Below, one piece after another: positions 1 to 7,650 of a stretch of 64,000 nt of DNA. The position numbers were made by a program, and so were the translations under genes. How positions within the stretch are numbered: the stretch's first letter is position 1; each line of letters starts with the position of its first letter. Under the pieces are notes generated by a model. That model did not search any database, was not told the DNA's origin, and saw nothing but the letters and a program-made list of their open reading frames with translations. The stretch covers positions 7,812,001-7,876,000 of the forward strand of contig NZ_CP036274.1 of the NCBI RefSeq assembly GCF_007747655.1. The letters are read 5' to 3'. The stretch is from Anatilimnocola aggregata. Lineage in GTDB: Bacteria; Planctomycetota; Planctomycetia; Pirellulales; Pirellulaceae.

Positions 1-2
1 TA

Positions 3-908
3 GATGCGCGGGGCAATATCGGCTCTTGGTTCTCGTCGCTGATGTTCGCCGGCGGCGTGCTGATGGTTTATAGCCTGCTCTCGATTCGCGCCCATCGCGT
101 GGACGATTACCGCGGCCGCTATCGCGTTTGGTGGTGGGTCGGCGTCGCACTCGCGTGGGCCAGCATCGATACCGCGACTGGCCTGCACGATGCCTTGGGT
201 CACGCGCTGCAATTGCTGGCCGGCGATGGCATGCCCGGCGGCCATAAGCTGCTGTGGGTCGGCATCTATGGCCTGATCTTTGGCACGCTTGGACTGCGCG
301 CCTCGTTCGAAATCTGGTCTTCGCTGGCTGCGATGGTCGCCGCTTCCTGTGCAGCTTTGCTTTACTTCGCTGGCATCGCCTTGCACCTCGAAATGGCTCC
401 GCTACCTGGCGGGCATGTCCTGCAAACGGTGATCTCCAGCAGCCTCACCTTGCTGGCTCACGTTTCGCTCATCACGGCGGTCCTGCTCTATGCTCGGCAC
501 GTCCACTTCGACGCTCAAGGGCGCTTGATGGTGACGGTCGATGCCTCGCCGAAGGCCAAAAAGAAACCGAAGAGCAAAGCCAAGTTGGCAGTTGTTGCGG
601 ATGACGATGCCGAGAAGAAACCAGCCGCCAAGGACAAGAAGGAAGCGGATAAAAAAGAGGTCGACAAGAAGGAAGCGCCAACTGCTGCCAAGCCCGCCGC
701 AGCCAGTGGCTTGAAGTTTGGCTCGTCAACCGCTCCCACGGCTTCGGCCAGCATCAGCAGCAAGACGAACACCGCACCCAGTAACTATGCCGACGACGAT
801 GACGAGGATGAAGACGAGGACGAAGACTCGAACCTCTCGAAGTCTGAACGTCGCCGCCTGAAAAAGCTCGCCCGCCGCGACCCCGGCCAACAACGCCGCG
901 CCGCGTAG
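3..908 (+). CDS. Polytopic membrane protein with charged C-terminal tail (5' end outside window)
   Basis: The reading frame is open from base 3, so the gene probably begins upstream; the first ATG inside the window is at 42. Five hydrophobic segments can be seen in the first 165 or so residues counted from that ATG, giving an integral membrane domain. The rest is a soluble tail: a Lys/Ala/Glu-rich stretch, an Asp/Glu run (DDDDEDEDEDED) and a basic end (SKSERRRLKKLARRD). I do not recognise a family. The low-complexity tail suggests a cytoplasmic region that contacts nucleic acid or a protein partner, but that is inference. Coding is convincing because the membrane segments are regular and the frame is long. 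Confidence 0.75.
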   Translation, partial: DARGNIGSWFSSLMFAGGVLMVYSLLSIRAHRVDDYRGRYRVWWWVGVALAWASIDTATGLHDALGHALQLLAGDGMPGGHKLLWVGIYGLIFGTLGLRASFEIWSSLAAMVAASCAALLYFAGIALHLEMAPLPGGHVLQTVISSSLTLLAHVSLITAVLLYARHVHFDAQGRLMVTVDASPKAKKKPKSKAKLAVVADDDAEKKPAAKDKKEADKKEVDKKEAPTAAKPAAASGLKFGSSTAPTASASISSKTNTAPSNYADDDDEDEDEDEDSNLSKSERRRLKKLARRDPGQQRRAA

Positions 909-1216
909 CCGGTAGCTGGTAGCTGGTAGGTCAGGCAGGTTGGTTGCGCTTTGCAGTTGGTTGGCCAGGTCGGTACCCCGCACGGACGAACCAGGCCTGA
1001 CCCAACAAACAACACACCGGTTTATTCCCCGCGTTGCGGCAACTCCGGTGATCGATTGTCGCCACGAAATTGTGTCGATAGCGGGACATATTTTGCACAC
1101 ACACCTTGGAGACAACCGTTGATCGGCAAAGGATTCTAAGCGATCCCGCATCGTCTTGCCAAATCACGCTCGCAGCATTTCAAACTCCGTCTGTCAGGAC
1201 GGAGTACCGGCCTGAC
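909..1216. other. Intergenic region with repeat copies, no gene
   Basis: No convincing ORF. The first 100 bases carry small tandem units (GGTAGCTGGTAGCTGGTAGG) and a degenerate version of the local palindromic repeat. A clean copy of that repeat lies at 1193-1220. The small ORFs here overlap on both strands and derive from repeat sequence. Confidence 0.6.
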
Positions 1217-1220
1217 CTAC
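1193..1220 (+). repeat. 28-bp palindromic repeat, copy 1
   Basis: Begins GTCAGGACGGAGTACC and ends GGCCTGACCTAC, so the outer arms (GTCAGG / CCTGAC) can pair. It is identical base for base to the copy at 3365-3392. The stop codon of the minus-strand Imm11-like gene (1217-1219) lies inside it. It is followed by TTAC/TTAC units, as copy 2761-2788 is followed by TGAC/TGAC. Confidence 0.85.
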
Positions 1221-2167
1221 TTACTTACTGCCGAGTTTGCCGGCAACCACGGATTCGGATTTGATGTGAGCAGATCTTCATGAAGTGATCGAAGTGCGGC
1301 ACTACGATCCAGCCCTTCTTCCTCGATCGCAATCAGAACATCAAATGCTACCTGATATGCAACCGCTCGTACCAAATGCGTTATTTCCGACGGTTTCACG
1401 CCGAATCCTTGTAGCTTGCGAATAGCAGCAACCCCTTCGCTCGTCATCGCGGGCAGCTCACTCGACTTAGCGCTGAACATTTCCGTGAGCCTGTCCGAAG
1501 TGGTCCATGAGTCAATTGCGTCCTCCCAGAGTCGCTTCAGCAACCGATCTCGTTTGGTAGTTATTCGTTTCTTGACCCTGGGCAAATCTCCTCTTGAAAC
1601 TTCAGGTAAGCTGGAACTGGTTCCGATAGTACTCTCGCCGCTTCTGCTCCAAACTCGACGAAGCCTCAAGCCCGTAAGAGAGTGTTTTTGAACAAGGTCC
1701 ACCAAGCTATCCGTTGCATAGTAGTGAAAGGATCCCGGGAGCCTAAAAAGTAAGTCATTTGGAATCATATTCTCAACAAACACAGGATCGCGAATCTGAG
1801 AATTGTCTGGTGTCTTCGACCAGAACGGCGATTTATCTAAATCAAGACAACTAGATGTCTTAGGCAAATACAATCCCCAATATGTTTGACCTAGGCTTTC
1901 AAATGGCAGAAGTTCACAACACGAGGCAAGCGGCTTTCCAAGAAGATCAATCACACGTGCAGTCGCAGCGATGCGAGCAAATATCACCGGCCCCCCAACG
2001 AAGTCCCCAGCCATTCCAGGCAAAACATCGACAGGGCCTTTTGTCCAGTACTTCGCTAGCGATACTCCATTGAGCATCTCTTTAAATCTATTCGCGAACA
2101 GGTCCGATCGTTTATCACGAAAGCCAACAAAGCGATTAGTGTCATCTTCCACTCGGAATACATTCAT
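1217..2167 (-). CDS. Imm11-like (DUF1629) immunity-family protein
   Basis: 316 residues from the ATG at 2167 (MNVFRVEDD). I prefer this start to longer in-frame ones because those would read through repeat sequence and because GGGAG lies about 6 bases upstream. The layout fits the Imm11/DUF1629 family: a middle segment with PVIFARIAATARVIDLLG, then LLPFESLGQTYWGLYLPK, then LFRLPGSFHYYATDSLVDLV ending in LTGLRLRRVW. Members usually sit beside polymorphic toxins and neutralise them, but no toxin gene is visible here, so it may be an orphan. A C-terminal helical extension of roughly 100 residues is not part of the pattern I know. Base composition is more AT-rich than the flanks. Its stop codon lies in a palindromic repeat. 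Confidence 0.65.
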   Translation of the reverse strand: MNVFRVEDDTNRFVGFRDKRSDLFANRFKEMLNGVSLAKYWTKGPVDVLPGMAGDFVGGPVIFARIAATARVIDLLGKPLASCCELLPFESLGQTYWGLYLPKTSSCLDLDKSPFWSKTPDNSQIRDPVFVENMIPNDLLFRLPGSFHYYATDSLVDLVQKHSLTGLRLRRVWSRSGESTIGTSSSLPEVSRGDLPRVKKRITTKRDRLLKRLWEDAIDSWTTSDRLTEMFSAKSSELPAMTSEGVAAIRKLQGFGVKPSEITHLVRAVAYQVAFDVLIAIEEEGLDRSAALRSLHEDLLTSNPNPWLPANSAVSK

Positions 2168-2171
2168 CACA

Positions 2172-2215
2172 AACTCCCGCCCTGACTTAATGCGAGGGGA
2201 CCAGGTTGAGCAGGC
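2172..2215. repeat. Partial repeat copy upstream of the Imm11-like gene
   Basis: Contains CCGCCCTGAC followed by AATGCGAGGGGACCA and a GTTGAGCAGGC tail. The same tail, with few changes, follows the palindrome at 2565-2592. The repeat supplies the likely ribosome-binding site (GGGAG on the minus strand) of the gene that starts at 2167. Confidence 0.6.
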
Positions 2216-2425
2216 CGGCGATGGTCGCTGCTTCAGTTTCCATTCACCGTGATTGCCGTGGTTTTGCTGCCCGATCATTCGCACGTATTGGGGCAATTGC
2301 TTCCGACGATCGCGACTCACATTGCTCGAAGAACATTCCAGCAAATTGTATCCGTTCGCGCCAGCACTTGGTGGGATAATGATTTGCGTATTCTTAGGAA
2401 ACCCAAAGAGGTGCTGGAGTCAAAA

Positions 2426-2561
2426 GACGGCGGGGTGGCACCGTCAATCTTGTGAATAGATATTGAAAAGTGTGCCACTGGCTGCCTGGGCCAGTGCTGA
2501 GGTGTGTACGATGCTCGTTGGGCAGTAGGACGTCAAGGGAGTTTTTGGCAGGAGGCGGCAG
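2426..2561. repeat. Dispersed repeat R2, intact copy
   Basis: Starts ACGGCGGGGTGGCAC and contains a hairpin-forming core, CACTGGCTGCC...GGCCAGTG. The last 94 bases (2468-2561) match 6083-6176 at 90 of 94 positions without gaps. The first 42 bases align, less closely, with 4485-4500 joined to 6058-6082, which are now separated by the insertion sequence. This is therefore the undisturbed sister of the repeat that the IS element interrupted. Confidence 0.85.
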
Positions 2562-2564
2562 TAG

Positions 2565-2592
2565 GCAGGTCAGGCAGGTACTCCTGCCTGAC
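2565..2592 (-). repeat. 28-bp palindromic repeat, copy 2
   Basis: Central part TCAGGCAGG-TACT-CCTGCCTGA is a perfect 9-bp stem with a 4-base loop. The 31 bases from 2570 to 2600 are identical to 3251-3281. Confidence 0.85.
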
Positions 2593-2760
2593 ACAATGCG
2601 AGGGGACCACGTTGAACAGGCTCCCGACGATCGCGATTCGCGTTGATCGAAGATTCTCAGCAAGTTTACTCGCCGGTGGTTGAACTAAGGCAGGCACGAG
2701 CAACCTTCCGCCAGAATTGGCGAGTGACCGAATGACCGGCGTCACGACAATTGCTATTCT

Positions 2761-2788
2761 GTCAGGGCGGAGTACTGACCTGACCTAC
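2761..2788 (+). repeat. 28-bp palindromic repeat, copy 3
   Basis: Begins GTCAGGGCGGAGTACT and ends GACCTGACCTAC, then TGACTGAC units. It lies 27 bases before the start codon of the small gene at 2816. Confidence 0.8.
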
Positions 2789-2815
2789 TGACTGACTACA
2801 ACCCTTCACATTAAC

Positions 2816-3208
2816 ATGTCATCGCACGCAATACTAATAGTCAACGGCAAAAAGCACTCCGTCTCAGACGGTTGCCTTGCAATTGCCATGCTTTATTTGA
2901 TCGATGCAGCGTCGTCTGATCTTCAGGAATCCGAACAAGGAAATGCGGAGAAGTTATCGGGGTGGTGGAATGACCGTGCTACGACGGGGATCTACTATCT
3001 GGATGTCGAAAGTGAGTTGCGCGAAGTCGAGGTCCCCCACGTCGACTTTCAGAGGCTCGCAAAGGCAGCATTAGAGAGAATGTCGCAGGAAGAGGGAGAA
3101 TTCTTGAATCGCGATAAATGCACTCGCCTTACTGCTGCGGTTGGACGTAAGGACGAGACGTGCCACACCCCTCCGCTTCGGGAGATTCTTGGAATTCTGG
3201 CCGGATAA
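2816..3208 (+). CDS. Hypothetical protein, 130 aa
   Basis: Starts MSSHAILIVNGKKHSVSDG and is soluble and mixed-charge throughout, with no signal peptide or membrane segment. I recognise no domain. It looks like a real gene because composition is even along the frame and it does not overlap repeats, but no strong ribosome-binding site precedes the ATG. It sits between palindrome copies at 2761-2788 and 3246-3273, and like its neighbours is more AT-rich than the surrounding chromosome. A role in an accessory toxin or immunity system is possible from context only. Confidence 0.5.
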   Translation: MSSHAILIVNGKKHSVSDGCLAIAMLYLIDAASSDLQESEQGNAEKLSGWWNDRATTGIYYLDVESELREVEVPHVDFQRLAKAALERMSQEEGEFLNRDKCTRLTAAVGRKDETCHTPPLREILGILAG

Positions 3209-3245
3209 AACGGTAAGCTTTTCATGGGCCCGACTTGATCAGTAG

Positions 3246-3273
3246 GTAGTTCAGGCAGGTACTCCTGCCTGAC
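3246..3273 (-). repeat. 28-bp palindromic repeat, copy 4
   Basis: Same perfect core stem as copy 2 (TCAGGCAGG-TACT-CCTGCCTGA). It lies 37 bases after the stop of the 130-residue gene, where it could act as a transcript-end hairpin. Confidence 0.85.
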
Positions 3274-3364
3274 ACAATGCGGTTCGACTCGGCGCATGGG
3301 ACCAGAGTTGCGGGGCAACGCGGGAGAGTTAAACGGCGGTTTGTTGTTGGGGCAGGGCTGGTTT

Positions 3365-3392
3365 GTCAGGACGGAGTACCGGCCTGACCTAC
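3365..3392 (+). repeat. 28-bp palindromic repeat, copy 5
   Basis: Identical to copy 1 at 1193-1220. Read on the minus strand it encodes the last residues (VGQAGTPS) and stop codon of the gene at 3366-3782, so the element has become part of that coding sequence. Confidence 0.85.
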
Positions 3393-3782
3393 AAACTCAT
3401 TCAGATCTTCTTCCCAAAACTGTTTGCTGCTAACGCGATTACCAATTTGAAGCGTGTAGTATGGTCGCTCTTGCTTCCAATGCCATTGAACGCCGACAAC
3501 TGTGCCGTTTACATCGCCCGATTTTCCGTTTATGCGGATCCTTTGGTTTAAATGAAAACGTGGTGCATGAACTGTTTCGAAAAGAGAGGGGGCGACCCTG
3601 AATCGCTCATCGCCATATGAAATATAAATCCAATCACCTTCTATACCCTCAACACAAAACACCTTTCCGTATGGACTGAGTCTTGTCAGTCTCTCGAGGT
3701 CATCTGGCTGTACCTTGTCAATTCCATGCTCCTTGAACCATGGATAGAGACCGTACGAACCAACAGCAACTGGCACCGTCAT
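3366..3782 (-). CDS. Hypothetical protein, 138 aa
   Basis: Starts MTVPVAVGSYGLYPWFKEHG, with GAGGAG and GTAGGA upstream of the ATG as ribosome-binding sequence. The protein is soluble and rich in beta-prone segments (GDWIYISYGDERFRV, YYTLQIGNRVSS), which suggests a small SH3- or OB-like barrel; no family is assigned. The final eight residues and the stop come from a copy of the local 28-bp palindromic repeat, so the C-terminus was either extended or trimmed by repeat insertion. The gene is AT-rich relative to the flanks and sits in the accessory block. Confidence 0.6.
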   Translation of the reverse strand: MTVPVAVGSYGLYPWFKEHGIDKVQPDDLERLTRLSPYGKVFCVEGIEGDWIYISYGDERFRVAPSLFETVHAPRFHLNQRIRINGKSGDVNGTVVGVQWHWKQERPYYTLQIGNRVSSKQFWEEDLNEFVGQAGTPS

Positions 3783-3841
3783 ACATCCTACTCCTCTGCA
3801 TCTCCTTGACCATAGACTGGCGGGGCCATGCCGTTAAGCCG

Positions 3842-3869
3842 GTAGCTCAGGTCGGTACTCCGCCCTGAC
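3842..3869 (-). repeat. 28-bp palindromic repeat, copy 6
   Basis: Reads GTAGCTCAGGTCGGTACTCC then GCCCTGAC. A short relic, CAGGGC next to the stop codon at 3959, may be a remnant of a further copy. Confidence 0.75.
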
Positions 3870-3958
3870 AAATGAGCGCTGCCGAAGGTTGTGTGCGCGA
3901 ATGTTTCTTTGGTGGCGATCCTCACGATTCGCTTTTTATTCAGCTCAAAGTCAACGTG

Positions 3959-4468
3959 TCAGGGCTGAATATCCTCCGGATGTAGCCGAAGTAACTGTTC
4001 TTGAGACTTTCCAATTGTCAACCGAAACCTGGACGCTCCACACGGCTTCACGATCATCCCTTTGCCGAGGACATACTCCGAAAACCCCAGATCATCAACA
4101 TTCACATGAGCATCCAAGAACTTAGTTTTTTGCGCATGGCGCTTTCGCATTCCCAAAGTGATAGGCTGTGTAGGTTCCAAATCTAACTTTAAACCATAAA
4201 CTCTTCGCGGCGTTCCTGAAATAGTCACACGGTCTAACTCACCTGGAACAGAAAGAAGGTCGTAGTAACTTTCAAACGTTCCATCGCTGCGACGCAACTC
4301 AATCTCTATCATTCCATTTGCGCCTACTGAGTTCGCCATCCGCGTTTTGTACACCTGCACGTGAGCATACGCATCTGGAAACCACAGACGATACAGTGGA
4401 ATCGAAATCCCGAGAAAAAGGGCAACTGCGCATACGACCATCAACAATGAACGCACAGAGAATCGCAT
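3959..4468 (-). CDS. Single-pass membrane protein, unknown function
   Basis: About 169 residues from the ATG at 4468 (MRFSVRSLL). That start gives a typical planctomycete layout: a basic N-terminus, one membrane segment (VCAVALFLGISIPLYRLW) and an outside domain of about 130 residues with no recognised motif. The longer in-frame start at 4597 would run through the insertion sequence's left end and is rejected. The IS element begins only 32 bases upstream of the ATG, so the original promoter has been separated from the gene; expression may now depend on the element. Confidence 0.6.
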   Translation of the reverse strand: MRFSVRSLLMVVCAVALFLGISIPLYRLWFPDAYAHVQVYKTRMANSVGANGMIEIELRRSDGTFESYYDLLSVPGELDRVTISGTPRRVYGLKLDLEPTQPITLGMRKRHAQKTKFLDAHVNVDDLGFSEYVLGKGMIVKPCGASRFRLTIGKSQEQLLRLHPEDIQP

Positions 4469-4491
4469 GAATGAATTCGTCCTCACGGCGG

Positions 4492-4500
4492 GGTGGCACT
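4492..4500. repeat. Target-site duplication, left copy
   Basis: GGTGGCACT immediately outside the left inverted repeat. The same nine bases follow the right end at 6049-6057. One extra G on each side could make it ten. Confidence 0.85.
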
Positions 4501-6048
4501 CAACGCCGTGAACCCTTTTTGGCGAGAGTGAAAAAGTCTTGATGCGATTGAGGTTAGTGGCGATGCTTTCGTTTCTCACCGCGAAAGGATCGTTCACCGC
4601 TCACCCGAAAGGATTCGGGAATGTCGCATCAAGACCCTAGTCGAAGTCAGCAAGGTCGAAGTCAGGTTGTCGTTGCCGAGTTCCAAGCGGATCAGCTCAA
4701 GCAGTCACTGGAGCGATTGCTCGGCGAGGGGGACTGGGGTGCGATTCGGTTTCGTGACGACTGCACGTGGGGCCCACGGCAATTGGCGGCCACGGCGTTG
4801 CTCTGGGCTTGGTCGGATGAACTCACGCTGGGGGACCGCTTCTTTGCTGCCCGCAGATTAGCTCAATTTCTGTTTGCGCCGCAACAGGAGTTTGCCAGTT
4901 CGGTGCAAGCCTTCATGAAGTTGCTGCTGCGTTGGACGGTGCTGCTGGTCGGCGTATTGCAGGTGACGTTTCGACGGCAGATGCAGCGTGCATTACCCAC
5001 CCTTTGGCGAGTTCATGGCCTGGTCCTCTTCGGCATTGATGGCAGCCGAGTCGACGTGCCGCGAAGCAAGTCACACGAGGCGGCACATGCTCCGGTTCGC
5101 GATGGTAAGGGACGAAAACTCAAACGCAATCGTCGCCAGAAACCGCGCACCGCGATTCACTCGCGCAAGGCAAGCGTCCCGCAAATGTGGTTGACCCTGC
5201 TGTTTCACGTCGGCACAGGACTGCCTTGGTCGTGGCGAATCGGTCCGACCGGCAGTAGCGAGCGCGAGCATTGGTTGGCGATGCTCGACGAACTTCCGAG
5301 CAATGCCCTGATCACCGCCGATGCTGGCTTCGTGGGTTACGATTGTCTGCGCGCCGTTGTTAACAGTGGTCGCCATTTCCTGGTGCGAGTCGGTTCGAAT
5401 GTGCGTCTGCTGTACAAGCTGGGCTTCTCCCGCGAAGTCGTTGGCACGGTGTATCTCTGGCCCGATCGTGCTGCCCGTCGCAGTCAGCCGCCGCTCGTGT
5501 TACGCCTCGTCGTGGCCACTGGTGGAAAGTATCCGGTCTACTTGCTCACCAGCGTCGGAGAAGAAGAATTATCGCGCGGGCAAGTCCTCGACGTTTACCG
5601 TCGTCGCTGGGGCGTGGAACTCTTCTTTCGCCACTTGAAGCAAACGTATCAGCGCCGCAAACTTCGCAGCACCAATGCCGCGCATGCGCGTTTGGAGTTG
5701 GAGTGGTCGCTGCTGGGACTATGGAGCATGGCGCTCGATGCTCAGGTCCAAGCGACGCGCGTACAACTAGATCCTACTCAACTCAGCCTAGCGGGCGTCT
5801 GGCGCACGTATCGGCGGCTGATGCGCGACTATCGACATCCGCTGGCTCGGCAACAATCGCTCCCCCACCAACTCCCTCAAGCAGTGCGCGACACCTACGA
5901 GCGAGCCAACAAATCCAGCCGCAACTATCCTCGCAAAAAACGTCCCGACCCGCCCGCTGGCTCTCCCGAGTTCCTACTCGCCACCAAGTCCCAAATCCAT
6001 CGCGCCCGCTACCTCACGACCGCTGCCTAAAAAGGGTTCACGGCGTTG
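4501..6048 (+). mobile_element. Complete IS4-family insertion sequence, 1548 bp
   Basis: Perfect 20-bp terminal inverted repeats: CAACGCCGTGAACCCTTTTT at 4501-4520 and its reverse complement at 6029-6048. Nine-base direct repeats (GGTGGCACT) flank it. One transposase gene fills the element. Matching ends, intact duplication and an uninterrupted gene point to a recent, probably still active insertion. Removing the element and one duplication restores a copy of dispersed repeat R2. Confidence 0.93.
4621..6030 (+). CDS. IS4-family DDE transposase
   Basis: 469 residues. The DDE catalytic core is readable: Asp140 in LFGIDGSRVDV, Asp234 in ITADAGFVGYD and Glu333 in the C-terminal signature. That signature, YRRRWGVELFFRHLK, has Tyr326, Arg329, Glu333 and Lys340 with the exact Y-x2-R-x3-E-x6-K spacing of IS4 transposases. 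A beta-rich insertion lies between the second Asp and the Glu, as is common in the family. The frame is full-length, and its stop codon overlaps the right inverted repeat by two bases. The enzyme would cut and join the terminal repeats of its own element. Confidence 0.95.
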   Translation: MSHQDPSRSQQGRSQVVVAEFQADQLKQSLERLLGEGDWGAIRFRDDCTWGPRQLAATALLWAWSDELTLGDRFFAARRLAQFLFAPQQEFASSVQAFMKLLLRWTVLLVGVLQVTFRRQMQRALPTLWRVHGLVLFGIDGSRVDVPRSKSHEAAHAPVRDGKGRKLKRNRRQKPRTAIHSRKASVPQMWLTLLFHVGTGLPWSWRIGPTGSSEREHWLAMLDELPSNALITADAGFVGYDCLRAVVNSGRHFLVRVGSNVRLLYKLGFSREVVGTVYLWPDRAARRSQPPLVLRLVVATGGKYPVYLLTSVGEEELSRGQVLDVYRRRWGVELFFRHLKQTYQRRKLRSTNAAHARLELEWSLLGLWSMALDAQVQATRVQLDPTQLSLAGVWRTYRRLMRDYRHPLARQQSLPHQLPQAVRDTYERANKSSRNYPRKKRPDPPAGSPEFLLATKSQIHRARYLTTAA

Positions 6049-6554
6049 GGTGGCACTGCCTAATATGTGATTAGTTATTCACAAGTGTGCCACTGGCTGC
6101 CTTGGCCAGTGCTGAGGTGGGTACGATGCTCGTTGGGCAGTCGGACGTCAAGGGAGTTTTTGGCAGGAGGTGGCAGCTCGAACCAGGCCAGAACTCGCGG
6201 GAGACAAATCGTGCGTTACGGGCCAAGCCAGAAGTCCGGCGGCGTGGGTGGCACCTATAGGAAGTCCCAACTCAAGTCTGACGCTGGTTGCCCGGGGCGA
6301 GTGCTGGTGGGGGTACAAACGTCATGCGGCAACAAGAAATCGACGTAAGTCGATAATAGCTAAAATGGGTGGTGTTCAACTACTGCCGCAGCCACCTGCG
6401 ATTTTTCTCGGGGAAACCCAATACAAACCACCCGAAAGAACTGGTCTTAATTGGACAAGTTGGTGGTGCGGAGTGACTGGGCCGGCAAAGTTACGTCGCG
6501 GATGAACGGGGCGAGCAGAGCAAAAGCCAGATAGCCACTTCGCCAAGTCTTGGC
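6049..6554. other. Intergenic region, interrupted repeat R2 and degraded sequence
   Basis: Holds the right target duplication (6049-6057) and the remainder of repeat R2 (6058-6176). The remaining 380 bases carry scattered GGGTGGCAC-like fragments but no convincing ORF: frames overlap on several strands and have no start signals. Confidence 0.6.
6058..6176. repeat. Dispersed repeat R2, copy split by the insertion sequence
   Basis: Bases 6083-6176 match 2468-2561 at 90 of 94 positions. The left part of this copy is at 4485-4500, on the other side of the IS element. Confidence 0.85.
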
Positions 6555-7511
6555 ATGTCTTGGGTCGCTCCCGGTGGTAGACTCCGGTTCTATTTGCTGG
6601 CGATCGTACTGCTGACGATCTTGAATTCAACGTTCGCTGCCTCTTCACTCGCGGTGACTGCCATGTGGGATATTTGGACCGCGGTTGTAGTGATGTCGTT
6701 CGTCTCGGCGGGCGCGGCGATTCTTTCCGCTCGATTCCTTTGGGCAGAGAAGGGGCAAAGCAACATGCTGCTGCTGGCCCTTTCGATTCTGGCGATGGTG
6801 TTGTTCCTGCAATTCTGGGCAGGCCAACTTTTCTGGGCCCGCGTTGTTCCCAGCTCGGCCGCCATCGTCTACACGAACCTGACCGCGATCTTCGCCGCGC
6901 TGGGTGCAGGGTGGGCCTGGCGATTGCCACAGATGGCACGCTGGCGTCGAGCCCTGATGGCGACCGCCTTGGGGTTCGCTTCGCTAGCGGCGATTCTCTG
7001 GCCTCTCTTGTCGATCGCTTTGCGGCCGCCGCCGGCAGGTCAAGACAAATGGCAAGGGCCCGTGGCGATGCAAAGCTCGTGGGCCACTTGCAGCCCGGCC
7101 GCCGCCGCCACGTTGCTACGTGCGGAAGGAATCTCCGTCAGCGAGCGCGACATGATCCCGCTCTGCCTGACCGACTACGACGGCACGCCCACGCTGGGAC
7201 TCTATCGCGGCATCCAACTGATGGCCGCGAAAAACAACCGCCAAGTCGAGATCGTCGACCGCAGCTTGAGTCGATTGCTCCTCGACAACGACTGGCCGGT
7301 GCTCATGGCCGTCCGATTGCCGCTGGGGGTTGAAGACGAGCGCTTCGAAAAGGAATGGGGCTGGATCCCCGGCATGGGGCACGCCGTCGTCGCCCTCGAC
7401 CGCCACCCCGATGGCGGCTTCGTCATGGCCGATCCAGCTGTCGGCCTGGAGGTCTGGTCCGAGGAGAAACTCAAGACACTCTGGCAGGGGAACGGAATGA
7501 GGATGAAGTAG
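6555..7511 (+). CDS. Membrane-anchored C39-like cysteine peptidase-fold protein
   Basis: 318 residues. The first 155 or so contain four hydrophobic segments. The rest resembles a C39-like peptidase domain: Gln173-x5-Cys179 (QSSWATC) followed by SPAAAATLL, His276 in GMGHAVVAL and Asp293 in VMADPAVG. These are the positions expected for the oxyanion Gln and the Cys-His-Asp triad, although the usual CGPA is CSPA here. C39 domains cleave double-glycine leaders in transporters; there is no ATPase domain or substrate gene here, so the function could be a stand-alone peptidase or a processing sensor. No strong ribosome-binding site precedes the ATG. Confidence 0.65.
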   Translation: MSWVAPGGRLRFYLLAIVLLTILNSTFAASSLAVTAMWDIWTAVVVMSFVSAGAAILSARFLWAEKGQSNMLLLALSILAMVLFLQFWAGQLFWARVVPSSAAIVYTNLTAIFAALGAGWAWRLPQMARWRRALMATALGFASLAAILWPLLSIALRPPPAGQDKWQGPVAMQSSWATCSPAAAATLLRAEGISVSERDMIPLCLTDYDGTPTLGLYRGIQLMAAKNNRQVEIVDRSLSRLLLDNDWPVLMAVRLPLGVEDERFEKEWGWIPGMGHAVVALDRHPDGGFVMADPAVGLEVWSEEKLKTLWQGNGMRMK

Positions 7512-7650
7512 CGCTATTTCCTGGGCGGTTCACTCCCCGCTTGGGTTGGGGCACGGTTCGCCCAGGATTTGGCGAGCGCTCAGGCGCTTGGTACATTGGG
7601 CGACGGCTTCCTTTGCCCTCACGCAGAAAACTCGCCCAGGAACCTCGATC

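Larger units (their letters stand above)
2168..2815. other. Repeat-filled intergenic region
   Basis: About 650 bases with no supported gene. It holds a partial palindrome copy (2172-2215), a 136-bp dispersed repeat (2426-2561), a palindrome copy (2565-2592) and another at 2761-2788. The 89-residue minus-strand frame at 2394-2663 runs through these repeats and is not counted as a gene. Confidence 0.6.

Noticed and set aside
2394-2663. 89-codon minus-strand frame between small genes
   Set aside because: It runs through repeat R2 and a palindrome copy; its peptide CSTWSPRI also appears upstream of the Imm11-like gene because both are repeat translations.
1193-3869. CRISPR array suggested by 28-bp repeats
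   Set aside because: Copies are in both orientations, spaced irregularly by hundreds of bases, and separated by genes; no cas genes.
1193-3869. Integron cassette array
   Set aside because: Genes face both ways, no integrase is visible, and GTTRRRY-like core sites next to the palindromes are not consistent.
5386-5396. GGTTCGAAT resembling a tRNA T-loop
   Set aside because: Lies inside the transposase coding sequence with no cloverleaf around it.
6067-6505. Small overlapping frames after the IS element
   Set aside because: Frames traverse repeat R2 and degraded sequence and have no ribosome-binding site.
6376-6939. 187-codon minus-strand frame
   Set aside because: Overlaps the C39-like gene; Arg/Pro-rich shadow composition.
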